64,000 bases of DNA from Paenibacillus sp. W2I17 (GCF_030815985.1 NZ_JAUSXM010000001.1:2356001-2420000), one strand, 5' to 3'. Positions 26,121-35,350 are shown, numbered from the stretch's first letter. Notes: generated from the letters alone by a model not told the origin. Translations and numbers: made by a program.

Positions 26121-26202
26121 TGAAATACAATCAATTTGAAATGATATACATATTCTTCTTAACAAACTTAACATCACACTTACTTGAAGGAGAGTGCTAT
26201 TC

Positions 26203-27414
26203 ATGAGTAAAACATCCAAACTTCGTCCCTGGGCCGTATGGAGTACCGCAGCTTTAACAGCATTGACCATCTCGTTGTCCCCCATTGGAACCTACGCCGC
26301 GCACGCAGCTACGGTAGAGGTGAAAGGCACAACAGGTGCTGTTCAGACAGCAACTACTACCCCAGCTCGCAATACTTCCATTCCCGCAATACCAGACTCT
26401 TCCAAGCAATCTGCACTTCCTAATGTATTGGTAATCGGAACTGGCGGAACGATTGCCGGACAATCCGAGGATGCCACCAGCTTCCAGAATTACAAGGCAG
26501 GTACACTTCCGATTGGAGAGATGGTAGACGCCTTACCGGATAAACAGAAGATTGCTGATGTTAGCACACTCCAATTTGGAAACTCAGGTTCAGGTTCCTA
26601 TAGCATGAGCGACCTCTATGACTTGTCGCAGACGGTAGACAAAGCTCTGGCAACGTATGACAGTGTTGTCGTTACCACGGGTACAGATACAATGGAAGAA
26701 ATCGCTTATTTCCTCGATATGACGGTTCAGAGTGACAAACCTGTCGTGATCACAGGCTCCATGCGTCCATGGACCGTCATCGGTTCTGACGCTCAAGCCA
26801 ATCTGTACAACGCCATCAAACTTGCAGGCAGTGGTCGTACCACTTCATTCGGCACAGTACTCATGTTGAATGACACAATCCAGCTTGCTCGTGGTGTAAC
26901 CAAGACAAATGATTATCGGACAGATACGTTTGAAACGCCGATGCTCGGCGCTGTAGGATATATTGATGAAGAAAATATCCGAATCTACCGTGCTCCTGCA
27001 CGTGCCTTGAAACCTCAAGGCACAGCAAAGCCCGTATTTGATCTAAGTAAAATCACAAAGGCAGATCTGGCCAAAGTAGAAATTGCGATCTCATATCAAG
27101 AAGCTGGCGGCGGAGCCATTGAAGGATTCGTGAGCAGCGGTGCCAAAGGAATCGTGACTTCCGGTACCGGAGCTGGCGGTATCTCCAGAGCTATGGGACA
27201 AGCTCGTACCAAAGCCATTGAAGAAGGTGTCATCTTTGTGACCACCACTCGGACGGGTTCAGGAAGTGTGTACGGCGGCGGCAAAGGTATCATTGCAGGC
27301 GACAACCTGAGTCCACAACAAGCTCGTGTATTATTGATGCTGGGCTTGTCCTTCAGTGATGATTTTGACAACATCAAAAAATGGTTTGAAACGTACGGAA
27401 CACCTGAAGTATAA
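26203..27414 (+). CDS. Secreted type II L-asparaginase
   Basis: The protein has 403 residues. The signal peptide MSKTSKLRPWAVWSTAALTALTISLSPIGTYAAHA is followed by a Thr/Pro-rich linker (to about residue 70). The asparaginase domain carries both catalytic threonine motifs, IGTGGTIAG (Thr83) and VTTGTDTMEE. It hydrolyses asparagine outside the cell to aspartate and ammonia. The ATG at 26203 has AAGGAGAG eight bases upstream. Two GlnR/TnrA-type boxes upstream suggest induction when nitrogen is limiting. It is monocistronic with a strong terminator. Confidence 0.95.
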   Translation: MSKTSKLRPWAVWSTAALTALTISLSPIGTYAAHAATVEVKGTTGAVQTATTTPARNTSIPAIPDSSKQSALPNVLVIGTGGTIAGQSEDATSFQNYKAGTLPIGEMVDALPDKQKIADVSTLQFGNSGSGSYSMSDLYDLSQTVDKALATYDSVVVTTGTDTMEEIAYFLDMTVQSDKPVVITGSMRPWTVIGSDAQANLYNAIKLAGSGRTTSFGTVLMLNDTIQLARGVTKTNDYRTDTFETPMLGAVGYIDEENIRIYRAPARALKPQGTAKPVFDLSKITKADLAKVEIAISYQEAGGGAIEGFVSSGAKGIVTSGTGAGGISRAMGQARTKAIEEGVIFVTTTRTGSGSVYGGGKGIIAGDNLSPQQARVLLMLGLSFSDDFDNIKKWFETYGTPEV

Positions 27415-27447
27415 ATAGAACTACTACAACGATATATCTGTAAACAC

Positions 27448-27501
27448 AAAGAAAGAGACGACACATTTTCGGTCATTCAAAATGTTGTCATCTCTTTCTT
27501 T
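27448..27501 (+). terminator. Terminator after the asparaginase gene
   Basis: AAAGAAAGAGA...ACATTTT pairs with AAAATGT...TCTCTTTCTTT over about 20 bp around a nine-base loop. Confidence 0.85.
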
Positions 27502-27513
27502 GTATGTTTTCAG

Positions 27514-27582
27514 AAAACTCCGTACAGGATCACGATCCCCTCACAAACATAAAAGCGTGAGATCGTGTTCCATCGGAGTTTT
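27514..27582 (-). terminator. Long nested hairpin ending the O-methyltransferase gene
   Basis: AAAACTCCG (27514-27522) pairs with CGGAGTTTT (27574-27582), with inner helices CACGATC/GATCGTG and CTCAC/GTGAG. Leftward it ends in TTTT after the methyltransferase gene. Confidence 0.7.
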
Positions 27583-27603
27583 ATCTTTAGGAAATTTCCA
27601 CTT

Positions 27604-28239
27604 TTACTTTACCCAAGCAAGTACAAGCCCATCGTAATCGGGCAACATGGTCGTCACCAGACGCGGGTCACTCGCCATCTGTTCATTGAACCGACGAACA
27701 GCAAGCACGGCCGGACCCTGCTTGTCCGGATTCAGCGTACGCCCACGCAGGAAACAATTATCACCTACAATGACAGCACCTGGCCGGGCCAGCTTAATGG
27801 CATAATCGAGATATACCGGATAATTCTCCTTATCTGCATCAATAAAGAAAAAATCGAATGTGCGACCTTCCTGCTCCAATTGCTCCAGGCTGTCTGCCGC
27901 CGGGCCAATGCGGTACTCCACCTTTTCGCCAAAACCGCCTTCTTCCAGATGACCACGCGCCATTGCCGCATATTCCTCTTTCAGTTCCAGCGAAGTCAGG
28001 GTTCCATTCTCACGCAAGCCTCGCGCAATGCAGATCCCACTGTAACCGCCCAGCACGCCGATTTCGAGCGCAGCTTCTGCTTTGGATGTCTTCGCTAGAA
28101 AAGTGAGCAATCGTCCATACGCTGCAGCAACCGAAACTTCCGGCATACCGTTCGAACGGATAGCCTCTTTCACTTTCAGCAAAAGGTCATCCTCTTGAAA
28201 TAATTGATTTACATATTCATCAGGGGTCAGATTCACCAC
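27604..28239 (-). CDS. Class I SAM O-methyltransferase (YrrM-like)
   Basis: This 211-residue protein is of the caffeoyl-CoA O-methyltransferase type. Motif I is ALEIGVLGGYSGICIARGL, the acidic motif is SLELKEEYA, and the metal-binding region FFFIDADKENYPVYLDYAIKLARPGAVIVGDN is diagnostic for the cation-dependent group. The substrate is unknown. The start is one of two adjacent GTG codons (28239 or 28236), with AAGGAGG upstream; the second has the better spacing. Confidence 0.92.
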   Translation of the reverse strand: MVNLTPDEYVNQLFQEDDLLLKVKEAIRSNGMPEVSVAAAYGRLLTFLAKTSKAEAALEIGVLGGYSGICIARGLRENGTLTSLELKEEYAAMARGHLEEGGFGEKVEYRIGPAADSLEQLEQEGRTFDFFFIDADKENYPVYLDYAIKLARPGAVIVGDNCFLRGRTLNPDKQGPAVLAVRRFNEQMASDPRLVTTMLPDYDGLVLAWVK

Positions 28240-28290
28240 TAAAATCCTCCTTGGACACTTGGACTGCTTTCCATATGGATGCCAATGTTC

Positions 28291-28296
28291 TATAAT
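28291..28296 (+). promoter_or_regulatory. -10 box of the rlmL-type gene
   Basis: A perfect TATAAT lies about 170 bases before the ATG. The -35 is weak. It predicts a transcript start near 28303. Confidence 0.5.
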
Positions 28297-28317
28297 AAAT
28301 GTTTGTTATCAACACAG

Positions 28318-28413
28318 GCGGTTGACTGGTGTATCACCTCGAAAGAGGAGTACATACATTCACCGCATTTCTCATTGTAAGTTTTTTCACGGAAAGCGGC
28401 AAGGCCGCGCCGT
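28318..28413 (+). ncRNA. Structured 5' leader, two hairpins, unknown class
   Basis: Hairpin 1 (28318-28366) has stacked helices GCGGT/ACCGC, TGTAT/ATACA and CCTC-GAAA-GAGG with a GNRA loop. Hairpin 2 (28389-28413) has ACGG/CCGT and GCGGC-AAG-GCCGC. They fill most of a leader of about 165 bases before the rRNA methyltransferase gene. The first hairpin recalls the start of a T-box, but no T-box sequence or terminator follows. Its role is unknown. Confidence 0.45.
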
Positions 28414-28466
28414 CACTATACAGCAGAGAGAAGGATATTCCTTTTCCAGCTTGAAATGGAGTTGAA

Positions 28467-29630
28467 ATGAATCACATGGCTCAATTGCAATTGATTGCAA
28501 CCTCGGCGATGGGACTCGAGGCTGTTGTTGCCCGGGAACTGAAACAACTGGGGTATGAAGATGTTACGATCGACAACGGCCGGGTTTTCTTTACAGGAGA
28601 TTATATTGATATTTGCCGTTGTAATCTGTGGCTGAGAAGTTCGGATCGCGTATTGGTGAAAATGGGTGAATTCCCTGCCACGACTTTCGACGAATTGTTT
28701 GAAGGCACCAAAGCACTGCCTTGGGAAGAGTGGATTCCAGCCGACGGCGAATTCCCTGTAGAGGGTCGTTCTCAAAAATCCCAGTTAAGCAGTGTGCCTG
28801 CATCACAAGGGATCGTGAAAAAAGCAATCGTAGAGAAACTGAAGCTGACTTATGACACAGAGTGGTTCCCAGAGGATGGGTCTCGTTATGTGATTGAGGT
28901 CATTCTGCTGAACGATCACGCCCTGCTTACTTTAGATACGACGGGACCAGGTCTGCATAAACGGGGTTATCGTAAACTCGTCACCGAAGCACCACTCAAA
29001 GAAACACTTGCTGCAGCTCTTATTCAGCTCAGCCGCTGGAATGTATCCCGTCCATTCTATGACCCATGCTGTGGATCAGGCACAATGCTGATCGAAGCCG
29101 CTATGATCGGCTGGAACATTGCACCAGGACTTCGTCGGACCTTCAACTCTGAGGACTGGGCTGTCATTCCTGAAGAATTGTGGGAACAGGCGCGCGAAGA
29201 AGCATTCGATGCTGTACGTGACGATGTCCCGTTACAAATTTCAGGTAGCGATATTGATCCGGAAGCGATTGAAGTTGCTATGGCAGCGATCAAAAGTGCT
29301 GGCTTCGCCAAAGATATTGAAGTCAGCGTCCTGCCCGCTCATCGCGCAAGACCACAGGGTGAATATGGTGTCATCATTACCAATCCCCCATATGGTGAAC
29401 GCTTGAGTGAAGAAAAAGAAGTTCAGAAGTTGCTCCGCTCATTAGGGCGCAGTTACCTCGACATGCCAACATGGTCCTTTTTTGCAATCACGTCGACCAA
29501 AGCTTTTGAGGAGTATTTCGGTCATAAGGCAGACAAACGTCGCAAGTTGTTCAACGGACGAATTGAAACCCAGTACTATCAGTATTTGGGGCCACTGCCC
29601 CCACGAAATAAAACACCACAATCTTCATAA
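28467..29630 (+). CDS. THUMP-domain 23S rRNA methyltransferase (RlmL/YpsC-like)
   Basis: The protein has 387 residues. An N-terminal THUMP RNA-binding region (about residues 40-160) is followed by a class I methyltransferase domain with YDPCCGSGTMLIEAAMI (motif I) and the catalytic ITNPPYGERL (NPPY). The family N2-methylates guanine in 23S rRNA. The ATG at 28467 is preceded by GGAG. It has a long structured leader and its own terminator. Confidence 0.95.
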   Translation: MNHMAQLQLIATSAMGLEAVVARELKQLGYEDVTIDNGRVFFTGDYIDICRCNLWLRSSDRVLVKMGEFPATTFDELFEGTKALPWEEWIPADGEFPVEGRSQKSQLSSVPASQGIVKKAIVEKLKLTYDTEWFPEDGSRYVIEVILLNDHALLTLDTTGPGLHKRGYRKLVTEAPLKETLAAALIQLSRWNVSRPFYDPCCGSGTMLIEAAMIGWNIAPGLRRTFNSEDWAVIPEELWEQAREEAFDAVRDDVPLQISGSDIDPEAIEVAMAAIKSAGFAKDIEVSVLPAHRARPQGEYGVIITNPPYGERLSEEKEVQKLLRSLGRSYLDMPTWSFFAITSTKAFEEYFGHKADKRRKLFNGRIETQYYQYLGPLPPRNKTPQSS

Positions 29631-29643
29631 TTGTTTCGAATCT

Positions 29644-29681
29644 AAAGTGCTCCTGCCATCCATGGCCGGAGCGCTTTTTTT
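29644..29681 (+). terminator. Terminator after the rRNA methyltransferase gene
   Basis: AAAGTGCTCC and GGAGCGCTTT with an inner CCAT/ATGG helix are followed by a run of T. Confidence 0.88.
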
Positions 29682-29756
29682 GTGCGCTTTTCTGGTCATA
29701 TGAATTCACCGACTTCGGTCTTCGCTTCCGCAGAAATCAATTCTTCTGAGGCATAG

Positions 29757-29784
29757 TTGAAAACACATGAGGCCACGCTATAAT
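29757..29784 (+). promoter_or_regulatory. Promoter of the LTA synthase-like gene
   Basis: TTGAAA (29757-29762) and TATAAT (29779-29784) have a 16-base spacer. Confidence 0.6.
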
Positions 29785-29843
29785 GGATGGAGCCCTATTT
29801 TACATTCCGATAACAAAACAACAAAAGCAAGGGGGACATACAT

Positions 29844-31845
29844 ATGGTTGTCACTCGGCCTACGCGCAGCTCTATGCCACGCGGGCTTCTAAATCATCCA
29901 TTAACGTTATATCTTATTTTTCTTGTGCTCATGCTGCTCAAACTCATGTGGCTCCATCACAATCTTCACGCTTATAACATTACGATGGGACTGCTGGATA
30001 AAGTCATTGCCATTGGATCTTTACTACTCTTGTCCTTCTGGACCTGGTTGCTGCCACGTAGAGGTATGATCGTGTCTCTCGCGGTGCTTAACCTGCTGCT
30101 TACCGCACTAATCTACGCCGATATGGTGTATTATCGCTATTTCCAGGATTTCTTGACCATCCCGGTATTGTTGCAGGCCAGACAAGTTGACGCATTGGGT
30201 GACAGCATCGCTACACTGATCTACACAAGTGATCTCTGGTTCTTTGCCGACTGGCTTGTCGTCATTCCGTTCGCAGCTATCGTACTGTTCAGCAGAAGTT
30301 ACCGTTCGATGCACTCCAGTACATCTGTTACGGGTTACGGGAGTTATTCGTATAACGATGGCAAGGCACGGTTGCGCCGCCGTCTCACGGCTGGCAGCAT
30401 TGCCCTTGTGCTGGGACTTGGCCTCGCCGTCGGCCCGATTTATTTTTATAGCAAAACATGGGCTAAGGGCCTGTTCGATAACAACTGGTGGAATGTATCC
30501 ATGTACAATGTGACCGGACTGCTCGCTTTTCACGGTTATGATCTGTACAACTTTGCCAAAGACCATATCGGCTCCGGGCCGCAGGCTGAACCAGCTGATG
30601 TTGAGCAAGCAAAAGCGTTCTTCGCTGAAAGGCAAGGAACTGCCCCGCAGAATGATGCCTTGTTTGGCAAGTATAAAGACAGCAATGTGATCATTGTCCA
30701 GGGTGAGGCTTTTATGAACTTCATGATTGGCCAGAGCATTGGCGGTCAGGAGATCACACCTTATTTTAATGAACTGATGAAGGAAAGCCAGTATTATAGT
30801 CACTTTTATCACCAGACCGGTCAGGGCAGAACGTCAGATGCCGATTTTGGAGCAAACATTTCCCTACATCCACTTCCGGTTGGTTCAGCCTTTGTACGAT
30901 ATGCAGACCATACGTACGATTCCCTCCCTTCCATTCTGAAGGATAATGGGTATAGCACCAACGTATTTCACGCTTATGAGAGTGGATTCTGGATATCGGT
31001 ACACGATGTATCAGAACATGAAGTATGACAAGTTTTATAGTAAAAATGATTTTGCACAGGATGACCCGCTTGGCTGGTCCCTGTCTGACGAATCCTTTTT
31101 CCGCCAATCCGTTGAGAAAATGAGCAGTGAGGTGACCGAACCGTTCTATTCCTTCCTAATCACTCTTACCAGTCACCACCCATACGCCCTGCCTAAAGAG
31201 AAACAGCAACTGGATGTAGGCGAGTTCCAGGGGACCATGTTCGGTAACTATCTGCAATCCGTTCATTACGTGGATTCGGCGCTCGGCAAGATGGTGGATG
31301 ATCTGAAAAATCGGGGATTATGGGAAAATACCATTTTTATGTTCTACGGAGACCACGACAACTCGATCAAGGAACAATCACAATACGAACAGTTCCTGGG
31401 ACGTTCACTGAACGAACTCGATATGGCTCAGATCATGAACGAGGTGCCTCTGCTCGTGCATTTACCGGACGGAGCAGATGCCGGAACCATCAACGAACCT
31501 TCGGGACAACTGGACATCACTCCATCCGTGTTGCATCTGCTCGGCGTGTCCGACCAGTCCTATTATCATATGGGTAACGACGTATATGACGGGTCTGCAC
31601 GTACGGTTGTGCTGCGTAATGGCGCATTCTCGGATGGTTCTGTATTCTATATCCCATCGGATGATTATATCTACGAGAATGGCGCTTGTTATGACCTGTC
31701 AACACGTGACAAAACAGATATCAATGCTTGCCGCCCCGGTCATGATGAAGCAGCCAAGCGATTGCATGTCTCGGACACGGTCATTACCTATGATTTGATT
31801 CAGCGCTTTCGAGAGGAAGACAGTTCAACAGCAACATCGCAATGA
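29844..31845 (+). pseudogene. LTA synthase-family sulfatase, split by a frameshift
   Basis: The first frame (29844-31028) gives five membrane helices, then the extracellular sulfatase-fold domain with VIIVQGEAFMN and the catalytic-threonine motif GQGRTSDADF. It breaks after FHAYESGFW. The sequence continues in the +1 frame as YRYTMYQNMKYDKFYSK and on to 31845, including YGDHDNS and the C-terminal domain. A single extra base near 30990-30996 explains the shift. LtaS-type enzymes polymerise glycerol phosphate into lipoteichoic acid on the outer membrane face. AAGGGGG precedes the ATG. It may be a true mutation or a sequencing error; the rest of the gene looks intact. Confidence 0.85.
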
Positions 31846-31920
31846 GCAATATCGTAATGACAAACTAAACAATTACACGAAATGAATTGAATTGGATTTA
31901 AAAAGGGGAACTTACATTAC

Positions 31921-32349
31921 ATGACATCACTCACTGAACCAATCAATATTGAACAGAAATTGTTCGATGCAGCTGCCAACTTTGTGCAGCAACGTTATCC
32001 TCAGGGATGGGGCGGTGCGGGTGCCGTCTATACGGAAGCTGGCTCCCTGCTGATTAGTGTAGCTCCAGAGGTCATCAACGATGCCACGCATCTGTGTATG
32101 GAAACAGGAGCTTATCTGGAAGCCCACAAATTGAACGAACACGTCACCCACTCCCTCTGTATCGCTCGTGATGATGAGCATTCAGAATTTAAGGTCCTTA
32201 CACCTTGCGGTGTATGCCAGGAACGATTATTTTACTGGGGTGAAGAAGTTAAAGCTGCCGTTTACGATCCTTCTGGCCAACTGGTCTTCAAGAGACTGGA
32301 TGAGATCCAACCGTACCATTGGTCCAAGGCATATCGGGATAAAAAGTAA
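31921..32349 (+). CDS. Cytidine deaminase-like protein
   Basis: This 142-residue protein is of the zinc-dependent cytidine deaminase fold. The first motif is LCMETGAY, with Cys59 and Glu61 in place of the usual His/Cys-Ala-Glu, and the second is TPCGVCQERL with Cys96 and Cys99. This is a three-cysteine zinc site with the catalytic Glu kept. It could deaminate cytidine or a related compound such as blasticidin S; sequence alone does not decide. It lies 75 bases after the LTA synthase-like gene. Confidence 0.85.
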   Translation: MTSLTEPINIEQKLFDAAANFVQQRYPQGWGGAGAVYTEAGSLLISVAPEVINDATHLCMETGAYLEAHKLNEHVTHSLCIARDDEHSEFKVLTPCGVCQERLFYWGEEVKAAVYDPSGQLVFKRLDEIQPYHWSKAYRDKK

Positions 32350-32431
32350 TCTCCTTGCGAATTATAGAAAGTGGCTTTATAATTGTAACCATATTAGTTT
32401 CAACTAAAAGGATGATGGAGGTTTTAATAAA

Positions 32432-33157
32432 ATGAATATTGAGATATGGTCTGATTTTCTGTGCCCTTTCTGTTATATCGGCAAACGCCGCCTGGAGAAT
32501 GTACTGGAACAGTTCCCACACCGTGATGAAGTGAAGCTGCAATTCAAAAGCTTCGAACTTGATCCAAACGCTGCATTGAACCCAGGCAAAACCAATTCGG
32601 AATATCTGGCTGCCAAATATAATATGAGCGTGGAACAGGCCAAAGGTATGAATGCACAGATGAATGCCAATGCTCGTACGGCAGGACTGGAATACAATAT
32701 CGATGCCATGATCCCTACAAACTCCTTCTCAGCTCACCGCTTGACACACTGGGCAGATACACAAGGCAAAGCGCTTGAACTGAGTGAACGGATATTCCAA
32801 GCTGTGTTTATTGAAGGTAAACACTCCGGCGACCCTGAAGTGTTGGCTCAGTTAGCAGCAGAAGTCGGCCTGGATCGAGAGGCAGCTACGGCAGTGCTGT
32901 CCAGTGATCAATTCACCGACAATGTCCGCGCTGACCAAGCCGAAGGCGAGCAACTCGGCATCCGCGGTGTACCGTTCTTTGTATTCGACCGCAAGTTCGC
33001 TGTATCGGGCGCTCAACCTGACGAGGTGTTCCTGGATGCCATTCAAAAAGCATGGGACGATCGTTCCCCATTCACCATGGTTGAATCCAACACAACAGAT
33101 GCTGATGGCAGCGGAGTCTGCACAGATGACGGATGCGAAGTCCCGAAAAAAAATTAA
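32432..33157 (+). CDS. DsbA family oxidoreductase (FrnE-like)
   Basis: This 241-residue protein has the thioredoxin-fold start MNIEIWSDFLCPFCYIGKRRLE with a CPFC redox motif, the helical insertion and the cis-proline loop IRGVPFFVFD. No signal peptide is present, so it is a cytoplasmic DSBA-like thiol oxidoreductase or 2-hydroxychromene isomerase relative. An extra Cys pair occurs near the end (GVCTDDGCEVP). TGGAGG precedes the ATG. Confidence 0.93.
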   Translation: MNIEIWSDFLCPFCYIGKRRLENVLEQFPHRDEVKLQFKSFELDPNAALNPGKTNSEYLAAKYNMSVEQAKGMNAQMNANARTAGLEYNIDAMIPTNSFSAHRLTHWADTQGKALELSERIFQAVFIEGKHSGDPEVLAQLAAEVGLDREAATAVLSSDQFTDNVRADQAEGEQLGIRGVPFFVFDRKFAVSGAQPDEVFLDAIQKAWDDRSPFTMVESNTTDADGSGVCTDDGCEVPKKN

Positions 33158-33173
33158 GCCAATTCACACACAC

Positions 33174-33219
33174 AAAGCAGCAGAATCAGGGGACACTCCC
33201 CGATCCTGCTGCTTTTTTT
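33174..33219 (+). terminator. Terminator after the DsbA-like gene
   Basis: AAAGCAGCAG and CTGCTGCTTT, with an inner GGGGA/TCCCC helix, are followed by seven T. Confidence 0.92.
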
Positions 33220-33278
33220 ATATACTTACTACTCCAGCTCATTGCATATATTTGTGTTTGATGAACAGTTACTGTGGA

Positions 33279-33386
33279 GGGGACGGAATCGATTCTGAAG
33301 AAGCGAAGCGTTCGCCTGAAAGCTTTCTGCAAGAAAGCTGCATCGGAAGCATAAGCTGTCTCCGAATTTTACCCTCTGAAAAGAGG
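33279..33386. repeat. Possible intergenic repeat with small hairpins
   Basis: This gene-free stretch holds AGCTTTC-TGCAA-GAAAGCT (33321-33339) and CCTCT-GAAA-AGAGG (33373-33386) plus the short palindrome CGAAGCGTTCG. It resembles dispersed intergenic elements I associate with Paenibacillus genomes. No second copy occurs in this window, so the repeat status is inference. Confidence 0.35.
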
Positions 33387-33490
33387 AATCAAAAAAATTT
33401 GGATACAACAGCGATCAAAAGAACGATTACGTAACTGGAACAAACACAAGTAGTTCATCAAACACTTATATTCAATTAGCGTCTACCCAT

Positions 33491-34321
33491 TTAATCCCAG
33501 AACAGTTGATCCGGATGTGGACCCGTCCGCTTATCGGAATCCAGCGCATCAATCTGTCTCAACTCATCCGGTGTCAATTCAAAGTCAAAGATATCCGCAT
33601 TCTCACGAATACGCTCCGGGGTAACCGACTTCGGAATCGTCACAATCTGATTCTGAATGTCCCAGCGCAGAATGATCTGTGCTGGCGTTTTCCCATATTT
33701 CTGGGCCAGTGCTTTGAGGGTGGACTCATGGTTCAGCTTGCCTTTCATGATCGGGCTCCAAGCCTCCAGTTGAATTCCTTGCGCCCCGCAGAAATCCTGA
33801 AGTTCCTGCTGGATCAGACCCGGATGCAGCTCTACCTGATTTACCGCAGGCACCGTTCCGCCCTCATCTATGATATCTTGCAAATGATGTACTTGAAAAT
33901 TACTCACACCAATCGCACGGATGCTTCCTTCGCTATATAGACGTTCAAATGCTCTCCACGTCTCCTTATACTGGTCTCTGCCAGGCCAGTGAATTAAGTA
34001 AAGATCAATCACATTCAGTCCAAGTGCCTTCTGACTGGCTTCAAATGCTCTCAACGTTGAATCAAATCCCTGATCCTCGTTCCAGAGCTTGGTCGTCACA
34101 AACAGTTCGTTACGGGCAACACCACTGCTTGCAATAGCTTGTCCCACTTCTTCCTCATTACCATAGATGGACGCGGTATCAATACTGCGATATCCAACCT
34201 CCAAAGCGGTCTCAACCGCCTGTTGTACTTCCTTACCTTTTGCTTTATATGTTCCAAATCCTAGCCATGGCATCGTTACTCCGTTGTTCAGAATCGTACA
34301 ATCTGTAATATGTTTTGTCAT
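33491..34321 (-). CDS. Aldo/keto reductase
   Basis: This 276-residue (alpha/beta)8 NADPH-dependent reductase is of the AKR5/YvgN type. It shows GVTMPWLGFGTYKAKG, the catalytic Asp and Tyr in YRSIDTASIYGNEEEVG, the Lys in VTTKLWNEDQG, the His in LYLIHWPG and the cofactor motif TIPKSVTPERIREN. It should reduce aldehydes such as methylglyoxal. The ATG at 34321 has GGGAGG upstream; the frame is open further but without a ribosome site. Confidence 0.95.
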   Translation of the reverse strand: MTKHITDCTILNNGVTMPWLGFGTYKAKGKEVQQAVETALEVGYRSIDTASIYGNEEEVGQAIASSGVARNELFVTTKLWNEDQGFDSTLRAFEASQKALGLNVIDLYLIHWPGRDQYKETWRAFERLYSEGSIRAIGVSNFQVHHLQDIIDEGGTVPAVNQVELHPGLIQQELQDFCGAQGIQLEAWSPIMKGKLNHESTLKALAQKYGKTPAQIILRWDIQNQIVTIPKSVTPERIRENADIFDFELTPDELRQIDALDSDKRTGPHPDQLFWD

Positions 34322-34445
34322 TCTGTACCTCCCGTATGGAATTTTGCCTGCTCTTGTTCTATTAACCTTCTCACAGAATTTTAAGCGACCATTCGACATA
34401 CTGTCGGAGTAAACCCATGGATCGAGAGTCTTTGCAAAAGATATG

Positions 34446-34478
34446 AAAAACCCGCAAAGCATTGCTGCCCTGCGGGTT
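34446..34478 (-). terminator. Terminator of the 93-aa protein gene
   Basis: AACCCGCA pairs with TGCGGGTT; leftward it is followed by TTTTTC. Confidence 0.82.
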
Positions 34479-34495
34479 CTGATGTGACAGGAACG

Positions 34496-34777
34496 TTATA
34501 TATTCCCTTGACCGTGCTGACTCTGGATTGAATTCAATCGTCTCTTCTCCTCGATGAACATTTCCTCTGCCAACTCAACACCTTGCCCTCCGAGTGAAAG
34601 CTCTGCTTGTCGCATTGCCTGCTCCGTATGTGCCAGACGACGTTCCGCCTGTACAATGGTCTGTGCCGTCGGATGAGACAGGGCCTGAGATACAGCATAA
34701 TGAAGCTTGTTCACCGCATTTTGCGCCTGAGATACGGTGGTATCGGCTTGCAAACTGGAATCATAACGCTTCGGCAT
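34496..34777 (-). CDS. Small helical protein, 93 aa
   Basis: The soluble all-helical sequence (VSQAQNAVNKLHYAVSQALSHPTAQTIVQAERRLAHTEQAMRQAELSL) has Gln-rich heptads and no Cys. It resembles short DUF2564-like Bacillales proteins in length and character, which is a weak resemblance. AAGGAGG lies ahead of the ATG and a terminator follows, so it is a real monocistronic gene. The function is unknown. Confidence 0.75.
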   Translation of the reverse strand: MPKRYDSSLQADTTVSQAQNAVNKLHYAVSQALSHPTAQTIVQAERRLAHTEQAMRQAELSLGGQGVELAEEMFIEEKRRLNSIQSQHGQGNI

Positions 34778-34928
34778 GAGTATTCCTCCTTGGGATTATC
34801 ATGTTCCTGTTACCCCTTTAGGATGGATAACACAAGCCTTCCTTATTCTTCTTTTGTGTTTTTATCGTAACTTTAATTGATTTCGCTACGTTTATGTAGG
34901 TAATCATGGCAAATCAGGAGGAATTTAT

Positions 34929-35327
34929 TTGAAGAAAATATTACTGACACTCTGCATGCTGCCCTTGCTCATTTGGGTACAAGGCTGCGCTCCTGCAACA
35001 TACGAGATAGAAGGATATACAGCGTCATCCATGAACCCAGACATCCCGGTTCCAACCAATGCAAAACTTATTGAAAATATAGCTTATTCCGATCATCCCA
35101 CTCTTAAAAAAGGGGCTAAGTATGAGCTGAAACATATTGGGGGTGAGCAAGGACTCTACCCGCCAATGGATTATTTTCAGAAGTTAGCTGATACAGGTTG
35201 GGTAGAATTGGATGAAGAACGACTTGGAAATGTACACTTCCTGAAAAAGGATATTACCGTCATTGCCATTGAAATTCAAGAAGATTCCTTCCAAATTACT
35301 GAAATGGTCCAAGGTGCTATGGAGTAA
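34929..35327 (+). CDS. Putative lipoprotein, 132 aa
   Basis: The protein starts MKKILLTLCMLPLLIWVQGCAP, a signal peptide ending in a lipobox-like VQGC with an unusual Gln at -2. The mature part is a small alpha/beta protein of unknown family (VPTNAKLIENIAYSDHPTLKKGAKYELKHIGGEQG). The start is TTG with AGGAGG upstream. It is divergent from the 93-residue gene. The function is unknown. Confidence 0.8.
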   Translation: MKKILLTLCMLPLLIWVQGCAPATYEIEGYTASSMNPDIPVPTNAKLIENIAYSDHPTLKKGAKYELKHIGGEQGLYPPMDYFQKLADTGWVELDEERLGNVHFLKKDITVIAIEIQEDSFQITEMVQGAME

Positions 35328-35350
35328 CACATCCTTTCACTGCTACCCAA

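Larger units (their letters stand above)
25735..26202. other. AT-rich divergent control region
   Basis: No gene is seen in this gap. It holds a TATAAT-like leftward -10 for the P450 gene near 25775, two GlnR/TnrA-type boxes, a possible rightward -10 (TATACA) and the AAGGAGAG ribosome site of the asparaginase at 26187-26194. Confidence 0.6.

Noticed and set aside
28318..28466. T-box riboswitch before the rRNA methyltransferase
   Set aside because: The first hairpin and the AGAGGAGTA stretch recall a T-box start, but there is no T-box sequence and no terminator/antiterminator pair, and the regulated gene is not an amino-acid gene.
28259..28466. RNase P RNA gene, which lies next to ypsC in some Bacillus
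   Set aside because: The conserved GAGGAAAGTCC core and the overall length are absent.
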